A DNA stretch of 64,000 nt, taken from Salvelinus alpinus. Its lineage: Eukaryota; Chordata; Actinopteri; Salmoniformes; Salmonidae. The notes beneath the pieces are model-generated. The model was not told where the DNA came from, made no database searches, and saw only the letters and a program-made list of their open reading frames with translations. The translations under genes were made by a program, and so were the position numbers. Of this stretch, positions 34,591 to 63,802 are shown one piece after another; the first letter of the stretch is position 1; each line of letters opens with the position of its first letter. The stretch is taken from NCBI RefSeq assembly GCF_045679555.1, contig NC_092099.1, positions 14,522,076-14,586,075 on the forward strand, written 5' to 3'.

Positions 34591-34887
34591 GTTTGTTTTA
34601 TTGCCTATAGATTGTTTATCATGTTTAATAGAAGAGTGGTAATTGATACAATAGATATAGAGAACATTGATGCATCACATTTTAATCTGTTGGAGTAGTT
34701 CATGGGAGAGAGGGGGAAGGGGGGATGAATGAGCAAATTGGAAGCTGTATTAAAATGAAACTACTCTGGTCACAGATCTGTGCTTTATCCAACTCTGACT
34801 ATTGTTATGCAGGTACAGATCTAGGACCAGGCTATCAGTATTGTTTCCCAATTTGTGCACTAGTTTTAATTGAACTGTGTATATTCT

Positions 34888-35421
34888 GTAGTGTAAAGTA
34901 CTTAGGTAGTTTTTGGGGGTATCTGTACTTTACTATTTATATTTGACAACTTTTGCTTTTACTCTGCTACATTCCTAAAGAAAATAATGTACTTTCTACT
35001 CCAAACATTTCCCCTGACACCCAAAAGTATTCGTTACATTTTGAATGCTTAACAGAACAGGAGAATTGTTCAATTTATGCACTTAAAGAGAAAATTCCTT
35101 CTCATCCCTACTGCATCTGATCTGGTGGACTCACTAAACACAAATGCTTTGTTTGTAAATTATGTTTGAGTTTTAGAGTGTGCCCCTGGCTATCCGTAAA
35201 CAAAAATAAACAAGAAATCGTGCCGTCTGGTTTGCTTAATATAATGAATTTGAAATAATTGTTACTTTTGATACTTAAGTATATTTTAGCAATTACATTT
35301 ACTTTTGATACTTAAGTATATTTAAAACCAAATAAATTTAGACTTTTACTCAAGTAGTATTTTAATGGGTTTTTACTTGAGTCCTTTTACTCAAGTTTGA
35401 CAATTTGTTACTTTTTCCACC
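34888..35421. mobile_element. hAT-like MITE with direct flanking repeat
   Basis: About 530 bp ending in the TACTTAAGTA-rich sequence typical of a common fish hAT-type MITE (TTTTTCCACCACTG at the right end, TAGTGTAAAGTACTT at the left). The 14 bp ACTGTGTATATTCT occurs on both sides (34874-34887 and 35422-35435), longer than the usual 8 bp, so the element's true ends may lie a few bases inside or outside. No coding sequence. Confidence 0.7.
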
Positions 35422-35694
35422 ACTGTGTATATTCTCAAAACTAAACAAAAAATTATAATTTCAGAAACGTTGGTTACTATCACTATCTCTACATTCCCAT
35501 AATTCTGAGATGAATCATCTTGGAGCACTGAAAAAGACAGCAATCATCACACTATGTCAGTCAACAACCTGCCTATCAAGTTTATTTTTTGTATGTGCAA
35601 TAAATTACTAAATGGTGGTGTATCATAAATGCTTATGACATTTTTTTTTAAAACTCCATTGGTTTATTTTTCTAATCATGCTTTACCTGACCAT

Positions 35695-35850
35695 GGCTGC
35701 GTTCACACAGGCAGCCCAATTCTGATATTTTTTCTACTAATTGTTCTTTTGACCAATTACATCAGATCTTTTTGCATCAGATCTTTCAGAGCTGATCTGA
35801 TTGGTCAAAAGACCAATTAGTGAAAAAAAAGATATGTGTAAATGCAGCCC
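35695..35850. mobile_element. Fold-back MITE, nearly perfect palindrome
   Basis: The sequence folds back along most of its length: GGCTGCGTTCACACA at the left answers TGTGTAAATGCAGCC at the right, and TTTTGACCAATTA answers TTGGTCAAAAGACC nearer the middle. About 155 bp, noncoding. A well-known type in salmonid DNA. Confidence 0.7.
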
Positions 35851-35889
35851 ATGTTGCTATTTTCAACAGATCTTTACCATGTGAATCCA

Positions 35890-37175
35890 AGTTTTTTTCT
35901 TGGATTGCTGAATATACCCCGTCTCGTTCAGCGCCTTGACGTCCTGAGATCTGCTGCTGACGTAATTGGGCATCTGGACACCAATGTCATCTTGAACCAA
36001 GTAACTTGGTCTCACTCCTCCAAAGATGGGGCCAAGACCACCTCCAATTCCCTCCCTGGCAGGGATTGTATGTATTGTATGTCTTGATCACATTCTTTGC
36101 ATACTGCTGGATCTGCTTCTCCACAGCAATGTGCTCTGCATTTTTGGTCTCAAAATCCTGTTTTCTTATGTGGCATTTTCAACCTAAAAATAAATATTTC
36201 AATTGTTAAATTAAATCTTATGTTGCTCAATTATAAGTGCAACAGTTGCAGACACATCTTATAATTTTCTGTGCCTTCAGTGTTTTTGTGTGTTGTTTTT
36301 CAATAAATATTCTGTCTGACTCTTTCGTGGCATAAAGCATAGGGCTCCTGAGTGGCGCAGTGGTCTAAGGCACTGCATCTCAGTGCAAGCGGTGTTACTA
36401 CAGTCCCTAGTTCGATTCCAGGCTGTGATCGGGAGTACCATAGGGCGGTTTGGCCCAGCATCATCCGGGTTTGGCCAGGGTAGGCTGTCATTGTAAATAA
36501 GACTTTGTTCTTAACTGACTTATCTGTCAAGGGCTTTCTGGTTCTTTCCTTCTGCTCCTGTTCTTGTCTCTGAAATAACAAATACAGTGTCATTATGATA
36601 ATGGAACACGTTGTTAGTAACTTACAGACTTATTCCTTGAAAAATATTAATTTTTTGGTGAGAATAACATTTTGAGCTTCCGATTGACCCCTTGCTTGTG
36701 GTAGGGTGCACATGCCATACCATGGCTTCACTGTGTGAGGCAACAGAGTCCAGCATAGCCATCTCCTTCTGCTGCTGTGCCATTGAGCAATAATAGCCTT
36801 GGCAATGAGCTCCTCCTCATTGTCCGTCTGCCCCTGCTGTTGTGGAGCCAATTTCTTCATGATCCTCTCCCTGTGCATATGGACCTCTCTTAGGAGGGAG
36901 AAGAGGCTTAGCAAATCTATGCCCATGAGACTTTCAGAATTGTAAGACAACTGTTGACTAGTGATGCCACAGATGTATATTTCTTATTGTGGTCCTTTTT
37001 CAATCATTTTCTACTCACCTGAACATCTCTTCCTCTTTGTCTTTCCTTAACGTCACAATTTTCTGTTATGCATATGCAAAAAGCCTCCTGCGCTCCCGCT
37101 CCATCTCTTGCTTTTGTGCCTATATTGCTCTAATGATATCTCTGTTCGAGAGATGCTTCTTTAAATACAAATGCA
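35890..37175 (-). pseudogene. Decayed coiled-coil gene, probably cfap210 (ccdc173)
   Basis: Four exon-like blocks on the minus strand, in gene order: 37175-37019 (RDIIRAI, AQKQEMERERRRL, VTLRKDKEEEMFR, then donor GTGAG), about 36945-36700 (REVHMHRERIMKK, NEEELIAKAI), about 36573-36538 (RQEQEQKERTRKPL after a TTTGTTATTTCAG acceptor) and about 36190-35870 (DFETKNAEHIAVEKQIQQYA, then GIGGGLGPIFGGVRPSYL in another frame). Stops interrupt the first block (after RDIIRAI and after LFAYA) and at least one frameshift splits the last. The charged helical sequence fits trichohyalin/plectin-homology proteins. Its place next to ppig is where CFAP210, an axonemal microtubule inner protein, lies in mammals. 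A SINE (36341-36532) and a hAT (from 37381) interrupt the locus. The identity is inferred from position and style, not from an alignment. Confidence 0.6.
36341..36532 (+). mobile_element. tRNA-derived SINE
   Basis: Head CTGAGTGGCGCAGTGGTCTA (A-box), B-box-like TAGTTCGATTCCAGGC, then the tail TTTGGCCAGGGTAGGCTGTC and the shared TTGTTCTTAACTGACTT. It lies between two exon relics of the cfap210-like pseudogene. Same family, opposite strand, near 47880-48034. Confidence 0.8.
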
Positions 37176-37380
37176 GGATTCATTAATACATCTCCATGTG
37201 TATTAACGAATATTACACACCTCCTTGTGTAATATTGCTCTAGTGAGTATGACATTTGAGCATTGATTACATCCTAATACCTTAACATGTGAGCTTTCAT
37301 GGTAGAGTATTTGGTAGTCTATGACATAGATATTCAATTTAATAACTGCTGCCAGGTTGTTAGGCTTCAATGAGACTTAC

Positions 37381-40243
37381 TAGAGATGGGTCGTTCGCGA
37401 ACGAGTTGGCTCTAAGAGCTGGCTCTTGTAGGTGAATGTTGGGAGCCGGCTCGCATATCAGAAGAGCCAAATCTATTTATAAAAATAGAAAAAAATTCAG
37501 ATATGAATAATGAAAAGATTTAAATGAGTAGAATTAACTAATTCAAAGAATGAAAAAAAATATATAATAATATAGGCCTAAATGCTCAAGCGCACACATT
37601 CGTTCTGACTGTCTGCTTAGACTAACAGCCTCACCTGTTGTTCCTGTCAATCAGACACGCAGTGTCAACCAATGAACCAAAGATGCGTGAGGGAGGGCCG
37701 AGCCAACTCACTCAGTCACACACTTAGCAGCCAATGAGTCGGAAGCACAGTAGCATTTGGATGCATTTTAATAATGTAGACAATGTTAGAGCACAATGTA
37801 GAATTTGCCAAAACAAAATCTCATATAAAGCCGGTTCTGCACACAACCTACACGGCATATGCAAACTGTGCACCCAACTGTGAAGCTAGCTGCAGCGGAG
37901 CTTCGAGAAACTAGCGGGCCTTTAGTGATAGTGGTGGAGCCAGCACCTCCACACGTGGAGATGTATCCACTCAGTCAAGTAGGCCTACTCTGCGAAACAC
38001 AGCAACACAGTCTTCTATGGACCAGTTTATGCCAAAGTCTATGTCTGTAGCAAAACAAGGCCAAATTGATATTGCATTGGCTAAAATGATTGTCACCGAT
38101 TTCCAGCCATTTTCGATCGTGGAGGACAGAGGTTTTAGAAATTATAGCAAAAGTCTAACTCCAATGTACACAATTCCAAGAAGGAGAACCTTTTCAAAAT
38201 CACTTATTCCACAACTGTAAGAGAGCACACAAGCTTCAGTGCGGGAAAGAGTCCAAAAAGCTACTGCAGTTTGCCTTACAACTGACTGCTGGACATCAAG
38301 GGTAACCACTTCTTACATGTCGGTTACATGTCACTTCATTGAAGATTTTTCGATGGCTAGCTGTCTTCTGGACTGCTTTGAGTTCAGCGACAGACACACC
38401 TCAGAGAACTTGGCAGAGGAACTGTTGAGAATGGCAAGTAGATGGAAAAGTGGTCTGTTGTGTTAGCGACAATGCAGCTAACATAATCAAATCCATGAAC
38501 ATTTTAAAATGGACCCATCATCCATGTCTTCCCCACACAATCAACCTGATTGTAGGAGATGCTCTGAAGGTGATGAAGCCCACTGTGGACAAAGTGAAAG
38601 CAGCTGTGGAATACTTCCACATGAGCACAGTAGGTGTTGAAAACTAAAGTCTACATAACGCCAGATGGGGATGCCTGAGCTGAGGCCTAAACAAGACTGC
38701 ACTACAAGGTGGAATTTTACATTTTACCCTGGCCATTGTCAATGCACCTGTTGATGCTCTGACCCAAAAAGAATGGGAGGTGGTGGAGGAGGAGTGCAGA
38801 GTCCTGGAACCCTTTGAGCAGGTCACTGTGGAGATCAGTGGAGAGAGATACAGTAAGCAGTTATTAATACATAATTATTTAATCCAGTATTATATATGTA
38901 TATGAGCAGTAGACTAGAACGTAGTATCAGTAGCCAAAACATGAACCTGAACTAATAAGTTACTGTTCTCTCTTTTCAGCTATGTGACAGCCTCAAAAAT
39001 GATACTCCTGTGTAAGGGTCTGCAGAGAATCACAGCCAGCTGCCAGAGAGAAGCAAATGTAACCACAGGACATGTGACAGATTTGATGGACACCCTGTGT
39101 TCATCAATGGACAGAAAGTTCCACAGAATGGAATATCATTTTAATTTAAATTTAATTTTACCTTTATTTAACTCGGCAAGTCAGTTAATTAAGAACAAAT
39201 TCTTATTTTCAATGAAGGCCTAAGAACAGTAATCACGTGCTATCAGAAACCGCTGCACTTGACCTCAGGTTTAAGAAGTTAGCCTTCAGTGATGCCAGAG
39301 CGATTGATGAGGCTCTTCAAAGAATAACCTCAGCAGCAGGGAGGGACAGCCCCAGCAGTCAGCTGGCTCAAGCACCAGGGCAACAGGAAGAAGAGGGAGC
39401 AGATGGAGCAGAAGCACCAGCAGTAGTGCCACAAATGTCTGCTGTTTGGATGCTGTTTGACTAGAGAGCAACTGGGGATGCAGCACGAAGGAATCCTTCA
39501 GCAGATGCCGTAATGGAGGTCCGATCCTATTTGGAGGAGCTCCTCCTCCAAAGATCTGCAGATCCTCTGAGCTGGTGGAAGAACAAGGCCTCTGTCTACC
39601 CACGACTTACTAAAGTCATGACAGGGAGACTCTGCATAGTGGCCACACCTGTTCCCTCAGAGAGGGTCTTCTCGAAAACGGGACAAATAATTACTGAGAG
39701 TAGAAACCGCATCAGTCCCTCGAAAGTGAGGCAGCTTGCATTTCTGAATGCAAATCTCTCATAAAAGCAAAATGTGGTCAGCATTGCTGTGTGCTGCTGG
39801 TTATAACATGGCAATAAAGAAGAGAGAGAAAAGAGGGACCAGTTTAATGTTTTAAGTGGGATGCTGCAGTTTTGCACATTGTTATTTATTTTTCTTTGAT
39901 ATGGTGCAATATTCTATTATTATGTTGTTCAGATTGTATTTATTTTGAATTGTTACATTTATATGCACTTTGTTTATATACATTAAAAAGTTATACTTTA
40001 AATGCATATGTTTAATAGCATTCTTTTTCATAACAAACCAATGCATTTTTAAATATATTGTGGTTAAGGTAGAGTATGATTTCATTTAATAATTTAATTA
40101 GAATTGTTTTAACACCAATCCTAGTCAAACTATCGCAAAATACAAAACATATTTTTTTTAAAGAGCCGTTTGGAAGCCAAAAGAGCCGGCTCTTTTTGGT
40201 GAGCTGAGCTGAACGAGCGGGCTCACTGGAATGCCCATCACTA
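37381..40243 (+). mobile_element. hAT transposon (ZBED-type), nearly full length, broken transposase
   Basis: The ends TAGAGATGGGTCGTTC and GGAATGCCCATCACTA are inverted. Plus-strand transposase pieces follow in order: the N-terminal part near 38017-38217 (MPKSMSVAKQGQIDIALAKM), the RNase H-like core (TTDCWTSRVTTSYM; CVSDNAANIIK; HHPCLPHTINLIV) to about 38646, and the C-terminal hAT dimerisation block at 39513-39764 (DPLSWWKNKA; VPSERVFSKTGQII). A stop after RTFSKSLIPQL, a frame change near 38450 and later stops make it inactive. A SINE-tail fragment interrupts it (39128-39227). No 8 bp target duplication is visible. Confidence 0.88.
39128..39227 (+). repeat. SINE-tail fragment inside the hAT
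   Basis: TTTACCTTTATTTAACTCGG, then AAGAACAAATTCTTATTTTC: a piece of the tail shared by several salmonid SINEs, inserted in the hAT transposase. Confidence 0.6.
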
Positions 40244-40436
40244 ATTCCTGTTATGTGCGGATGCAGAATAAATAGTGAAATGGTTTTTAACTAAATGTAT
40301 TTGAGTGTTTACCAGCATTTGTAACTTGAATCTGATAATTATATGTACAAAAAAGTTAATATTGCTTGATATGTTTCTTGAAATACTTTGCAAATGCAGC
40401 TTATTTCGATGTGAACACTGAAATGGTCTATTCATT

Positions 40437-40575
40437 CATTTTCAGTAGACTCTTATCCAGAGCAACTTCTAGTAGTGAGTGTATACATTTTCGTACTAGT
40501 TCCCCTGTGGGAATCAAACCCACAACCCTAGTATTTCAAATGCTATGCTCTACCAACTGAGCCACATCCTCACAA
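40437..40575 (-). mobile_element. tRNA-derived SINE sharing its tail with an L2-like LINE
   Basis: Minus strand: GTGGCTCAGTTGGTAGAGCA (A-box), then GGGTTTGATTCCCACAGG (B-box region), then a tail that contains GCTCTGGATAAGAG. That word also occurs in the 3' end of the LINE at 57537-58230. It is not a functional tRNA gene: the anticodon arm is disrupted and a long tail follows. Confidence 0.75.
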
Positions 40576-40726
40576 ACTACTTGACGTCTAGGTGTACTCA
40601 ATTACTGTGTTGTGCATTGTTTTTCTTCACGGTGATGGAATGTCTACAGGTGACCTCAGGTGCATAGCCTCTCATTATCTGGACGCTTCATTTACACTCT
40701 CCTTGTATTTATTCCCCTGGTTCAAA

Positions 40727-40822
40727 CTACTTGAATTCGGAGCCATTCGGCTTTGGGAAAAACAGTGACTTGTCGAGATCTGGTGGTTGCATCTCTACAT
40801 TTTCCCCATCAACTGCATGCAC
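40727..40822 (-). other. Possible orphan terminal exon
   Basis: On the minus strand a good acceptor (CGTTTCTTTCAG) is followed by 31 open codons ending PDLDKSLFFPKPNGSEFK and a stop. Nothing else that could join to it was found upstream on that strand (40823-41802). It could be the last exon of a decayed or rearranged gene, or chance. I cannot name it. Confidence 0.3.
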
Positions 40823-41802
40823 TGAAAGAAACGAAAAAACAACAGTGTTATGGTCATGGTATAACAATGATGTTATGCTGTGGTATGCTATGCATAGTTA
40901 TTGCTTTAATATTTGTACGTTTATGTTTCTAGAGCCATACTGCAATTGAGCTTCGATTCACGTTTAGCTGGAGTATTTGGCTGTTTTGGCCTCCAGAGCC
41001 AATTCGCCATCAAACAGAACATGTAAAATCCTTAGACTTTAAGGAGTGTCCATAATTAGCCTAGTGCTTGCCCAGCTACATGTATAGACAATACAATTAG
41101 GTAAACTAGATATCTATTCAAGATAATACACAGACCACTAGATACATCATGTTGCATTTTTAAAAGGGAGACATGATAGATCAGCTATCTGCATGACCAT
41201 AGAAAGACTGGGTAAAGTTAGGGGTGGCGTTTGACACTACAACTTCAACGAACAGAGACAGGCCTGTCGTGTGATAGTGAGTCTAATTGAGGTGCTTAAG
41301 TCTGTGCTTGACTTAGGAAGCCTATCACAGACTTTGAAAGCTGTCTCACTAAGTTTGAACTGATGTTCTTGAGAAATCAGCTACAAATGTATAATGTTTA
41401 AGGGAGGGAGTGGCTTGCACTCAAATACACCTTTTCTTCAGTTTTGAAAATTGTAATAATAAAAAAATCATCAGTCTTTAAAACAAATAATCAGCAGAAT
41501 TGTATTACTATTGTACAACATTGCCAGGTGATTATTGCATAGTATTTCTGGTCCAACAAGTTATAGCAAATATAATTTATGTGGTTCCAGCTACAGTATA
41601 TATTGCCTCTCCCTGTTTCAGCATCACGTCAGAAAACTGGAGATGAGAAGAGGCGGGTTTACTTTGAAAGGGGCAGTCCTTAGCCGAGTATTTTATTCAA
41701 AACCAACTGAACTGAGAGCTTTTCAGCGTGTCCATCAGTTTACGTAAAAGGGTTCACCCATTCAAGTGTGAAATTTTAACCAACTGTTGAGAGAACAGCA
41801 AA
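40823..41802 (+). promoter_or_regulatory. phgdh upstream region
   Basis: About 980 bp with no recognised repeat or exon. The 5' UTR of phgdh presumably starts in the last 100-200 bp, since the coding start at 41803 is followed directly by conserved protein. No TATA box or CpG island is evident. Confidence 0.4.
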
Positions 41803-59407
<17,605 letters not shown>

Positions 59408-59594
59408 ATGGCAGTGAGAGCGTATTGTTACAATGCTGAAGGACCAGTAGAGCATTCCAATGTCTAAATATCTAACCACTTGACTAATCTAACCATTTGA
59501 CTAATCTAAACGGTTTCTTTTGGCCTTTTAGCGTTTCAATACTTAGTTTACAACATGTAGAAAGTGTTTGTTATATTTAACATTACACATCTAG

Positions 59595-59654
59595 AATAAA
59601 TACTAAAAATGTAATTTCTATTGTAGAGATGCGGACTGTGTAGAATTTAATAAA
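59595..59654 (+). terminator. Two poly(A) signals of phgdh
   Basis: AATAAA at 59595-59600 and again at 59649-59654, 188 and 242 nt after the stop codon. The second is followed by a T-rich GTTTTGTATTTTCTTG stretch. Either could be used. Confidence 0.65.
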
Positions 59655-59659
59655 TACCT

Positions 59660-60922
59660 GTTACATTATTACAATTGTTTTGTATTTTCTTGTATTCTCT
59701 ACTTGCCGATTTTGCTAAATGTTCTCAATGTCAACACACCAGGAGGAAGGTAGCTGAAATGGGAAACAAAAAAACAATCCATCTCATCTGACCAATAAAC
59801 TCATATGCATTTGCTGTGCACCCTAGGTTTCTATGGTGACTAGCCTATTTCTAGTATAAAATATTCCCTTGGGTGCAATAGAGATGAAATATGCAATGTT
59901 AGTTTACCAGCCTTTAGTATACTGTATATTTAATAAATGTAATGTCCTGTTATTTCAACAGCGAAGCCTAAAGTACAATGTCCATCACTTAGATTATTTT
60001 ACTTAGCAGTTAGCAGTGAGGTTGTGAACCACAAAATCAGTGTTGGTCATAAGGTTTGATGTGGCGCTTGTTCATGGCACCACACTACAATCTCTCTTTA
60101 GATTATGCAATCGTAATCCTTATTAGGATTTGGCTAAAACTGCCATGGCAACGAAAGAGACTGAATGGGAAGGGGCTTTGCAGTGGGGGAATTCCTCAAT
60201 CAAATTAAAATAGGCTACCAACCATACCGTTTTTTTGTTCACTTTGGGGTAGGATTGTCCTTGTGCGCAGCGATGCTGTCTCGACTCAACCATTGCCGTG
60301 GTTGGAGAATGTGTGTCCAGGGAATAACGGGAACGGTGATTCGCTAAAGCGGTCAATTTGGCAGGTTGTATGTAGCCTATTATCTGGGAAGCAGGCTGGA
60401 GTATATGGAGCAGGGTGACAGCCGGCGCCTCTCCAACTATACACAGATACCAAAATAGGACAGCGGTGTGCTGCAAAGGTCCTGAGAGCTAATTTGAGGT
60501 TAGTGTCTGCGAGCGCCTGTTTCAGTCCAGAAAGCGCAATTCATGCCATTAGACGGTGGAAAGGTAAGCGTGAATGAGGGAATATGGATTTGAAGATTAA
60601 TGGTTGGTACAATGTTGTGAATAATGTTTAGTAGTATAGAATCCAGTGGTTTGAGAGTAGAAACTCATGTCCTGTGCTGATTACTTGAGAGCCTTTATTG
60701 CACTCTCAGATCGTAGCCTACTGATGTGTGTATAGATATAAATAGCCCTAATATTGTAGTAGCCTATGTTGTGGTAAAGATGGAAGCCAATATGTAAAGA
60801 AAGCCATTAAAAGCTATCCGATTTCAGTTGTTTTTAGGCCTATAGTAAATAAAATGGCACAAGAAATGAATGCCACAAATTATGAATGATATGTTCTATC
60901 TTCTCTTCATTTTCTAGCCACT
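59660..60922 (+). promoter_or_regulatory. Intergenic region and klhl23 noncoding first exon
   Basis: No repeat is recognised between phgdh and klhl23. A strong 5' splice site GGAAAGGTAAGC gives a noncoding exon ending at 60563, and TTTTCTAG gives the acceptor at 60917. The coding exon thus starts at 60918 and its ATG is at 60923. The transcription start is probably in the 60.3-60.5 kb stretch, but no core-promoter motif stands out. Confidence 0.55.
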
Positions 60923-63003
60923 ATGTCAGACAAAGGAAAAGGAAGCTACATTTATGACTTTTGTGACGTCGCCCATCCAAATGAACTATTGGATGCTCTG
61001 AGAGAGTTCTACCTAGGTGGCATATTCACCGACATCACCCTACAATGTGCCACGGGACAGGTATTTTACTGTCACAAGGCAGCATTGTCAGCCCGCAGCT
61101 CTTATTTCAAAGTCATGTTCACAGCCGACATGAAAGAGCGGTCAAACAACCTCATCAAACTGACAGGGATTGATTATGACGTTCTGAGTGCTTTGGTGAA
61201 CTACGTATACACTTCCAGGGTGAACATCACTGAGACAAATGTACAGAGCCTGCTGGAGGCAGCAGACCTCTTACAGTTCAGCTCAGTGAAGAAGGCTTGC
61301 GAAGACTTCCTTATACGCTTCCTGGATGTGGACAACTGCCTGGGTATGCACTCTTTTGCTGAGCTGCACATCTGCCCTGAGCTGGAGCGGGAGGCACGAA
61401 GGGTAATGCTCAGCAGGTTTGAGGAACTTCTACAGCAGGAGGAATTCTTGGAGGTGGACTACGACAAGCTGAGTTCCGTCATGTCTCTTAACATCAACGT
61501 ATGGAAGGATGAAGTTCTCTTGGATGCAGTGGTCAAATGGGTCACCTATGACATTGTTAACCGTATTGATCACGTTCAGGGCCTACTCTGTTGTGTCCAT
61601 CTTGAGCTGGATGAGGTGCACTTCAAGACTGCCCTGGATGGACAGAGGCAATGCTTACTGGGCAATGAGGGAAAAGTAAGGTCATTGATTATCAACGCTT
61701 TGAAGTCCAACTGCAAAGAGACTTCAGCGAGCAGGAAGAAACTGTCCTCAAGCATGTATGTTATTGGAGGGTACTACTGGCATCCGCTCTGTGAAGTCCA
61801 CATATGGGATCCAATAAGCAACACATGGGTGCAAGGAAAAGATATGCCTGACCAGACAAGAGAGAGCTATAGTGTATCTTTACTGGGGGCAAATATTTAT
61901 GTGACTGGGGGTTATATGACTGAGACTATTGAAGCCCTGGACACAGTTTGGATTTATAATGGTGATTGTGATGAGTGGACTGAGGGATGCCCCATGATCA
62001 CTGCCAGATACTACCACTGTTCTGTGGCTTTACACGGCTGTATCTATGCCATAGGAGGGTACAGAGGGGGAGCTATACAACTTGACACTGAATTCTATGA
62101 CCCCTTAAAAAAGAAATGGTTCCCTACAGCCAACATGATACAAGGTATGAAAACATAAACAGAACCACTATACAGAGGAGTTAGTTACAATGAGAAGACA
62201 CCTAAGCAAACATGCAGGTCTGTGTTGCTCTAGTATTGCCTTTGAATTTGTCCGTTTCACATGGTTGGGCCAAAGGCTATCTTGGCCACTCATTCACTAT
62301 TTGATTCTTAGCCATTGACCTGAAAATAATTACTTTCAAGTTATTCTGCATATTAAAATAACATGCAAATTATTTTACTGAGTAGCACTACTGAAATCAG
62401 TATTGTTTTGGCTGTTCACTGTTTTTGATCAAATGCTTCCTCTTTCAAAGGTGTAGGAAATGCCACTGCGTGTGTCATGAATGACACAATCTATGTGACC
62501 GGTGGCCACTATGGATCCAGAGGAAGCAGCACCTATGAAAAAGTTCAGGCCTACAGGCCAGACATAAATGAGTGGAACATTGTCACAATCAGTCCTCATC
62601 CAGGTATGACAGATTTTGAAGGAAGTGGGCATTTTATTTTAATTTGTATTCAGTAATATTTAGTAAGTAAATCATTGTATTCATGCTTTCAGAGTATGGC
62701 CTGTGCTCTGTTTCTCTGAACAACAAGCTGTACTTGGTGGGAGGACAGACTACAATCACAGACTGCTACGATCCAGAGAGAGATGAGTGGAGGCAGTTGT
62801 CAGTGATGAAGGAGAGGAGGATGGAGTGTGGTGCTGTAGTGATCAATGGCTGCATCTATGTGACCGGGGGATATTCCTATTCAAAGGGGACGTATCTGCA
62901 GAGCATTGAGAAGTATGACCCAGAGCTGGACACCTGGGAGGTTGTGGGAAGCCTCCCCAGCCCAGCAAGAACACACGGATGCATTTGCATTTACAGTGTG
63001 TAG
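60923..63003 (+). CDS. klhl23: Kelch-like protein 23, complete, 3 coding exons
   Basis: Exons 60923-62144, 62451-62603 and 62693-63003 join to 561 codons (human 558). The start is the ATG five bases after the splice acceptor. Domains: BTB about residues 36-140 (GGIFTDITLQC, VNYVYTSRVNITETNV), BACK about 145-245 (VDNCLGMHSFAELHICPELE), and Kelch blades from about 275 with GG turns (YVIGGYYWHP, YVTGGYMTE, YAIGGYRGG, YVTGGHYGS, YLVGGQTT, YVTGGYSYSKG). The C-terminus ends TYLQSIEKYDPELDTWEVVG, ..., ICIYSV, nearly as in human KLHL23. Such proteins serve as substrate adaptors for CUL3 ubiquitin ligases; the substrate of this one is not well established. The exon layout, one large BTB-BACK exon then short Kelch exons, is regular. 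Confidence 0.97.
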
Positions 63004-63619
63004 TGTCTTTTAATGTACTTTTACAACAAACATCAACTAAATCCCATGGATGCAGTTCCTTCGTGCCATATGGCCCATGAGTGGTCGGGGCTGTGTATGT
63101 GTGTGACAGGTGCTAAGAATCTTTTTACAAAAAGTTACATTATTTATAGTATCTTTTACACCCAGTTGCCCAAAAATGAATGTTCAGTGACAAATGATTG
63201 CTGCTGGTTTAATATTACAAAAAGAGCACATCATTTTCAATCCACTTACATCTAACACACTGGTTCTCATGCACTTAACATTACCAGTTGTGTAATTTTG
63301 GCTTAGACAGGTTAACTTGGTAGAGCTCTACATATGCACACAGTTTTTAGACAAATCTCTACATTTGAAGCACAAATGTCATCAACCATACATCTGAATC
63401 TTAGGGTTTGGGGGATGCACAATTATTCCGGTTTCCTTTGTTTAGACCTCTGATTCTGAATGTAAAAAGAATGAACTACAACAGCTGTCGGTAAAAACCA
63501 AACTGATGATTATGAATGCAAAGATGTATAGGCAGAAGCAGACCACTGCCTAAACGTTGCAACAGTCTGGGGTTGTTTGATTCAGTATGCACCTGATTTT
63601 ACTTGATAAATGTAACTTT

Positions 63620-63802
63620 AAAGATGCAATATGCAGAAATTGCTCCGCCATTTCCTGGTTGCTGAAATTGTAATAGTTCGCCTAATTTCAGTTTGTGACA
63701 AAACAAGGAAGTATAGTGTAGAGAATCATTGTACCATCTAAACCACTGTGAACCTTTTCAATAAACAAAAATATTGTATTTTCAGCTGTTTGAAGGTAAA
63801 AT
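63620..63802 (+). repeat. Salmonid interspersed repeat, cut by the ORF1 element
   Basis: AAAGATGCAATATGCAGAAA to TATTTTCAGCTGTTTGAAGG belongs to a frequent salmonid repeat. It breaks off where the next element begins. No coding sequence. Confidence 0.6.

Noticed and set aside
36630-36950. A 106-codon frame as a real gene
   Set aside because: The frame covers an exon relic plus intron and enters a wrong frame half-way; it belongs to the coiled-coil pseudogene.
38017-39764. A domesticated ZBED host gene
   Set aside because: The coding pieces lie between inverted transposon ends, contain stops and frame changes, and have no introns or promoter. A decayed hAT explains them better.
40490-40565. 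A functional tRNA gene on the minus strand
   Set aside because: Only the A- and B-box regions are tRNA-like. The anticodon arm does not fold and a LINE-type tail follows, so it is a SINE. The same holds for the SINE heads at 20704, 36341, 53498 and 56330.
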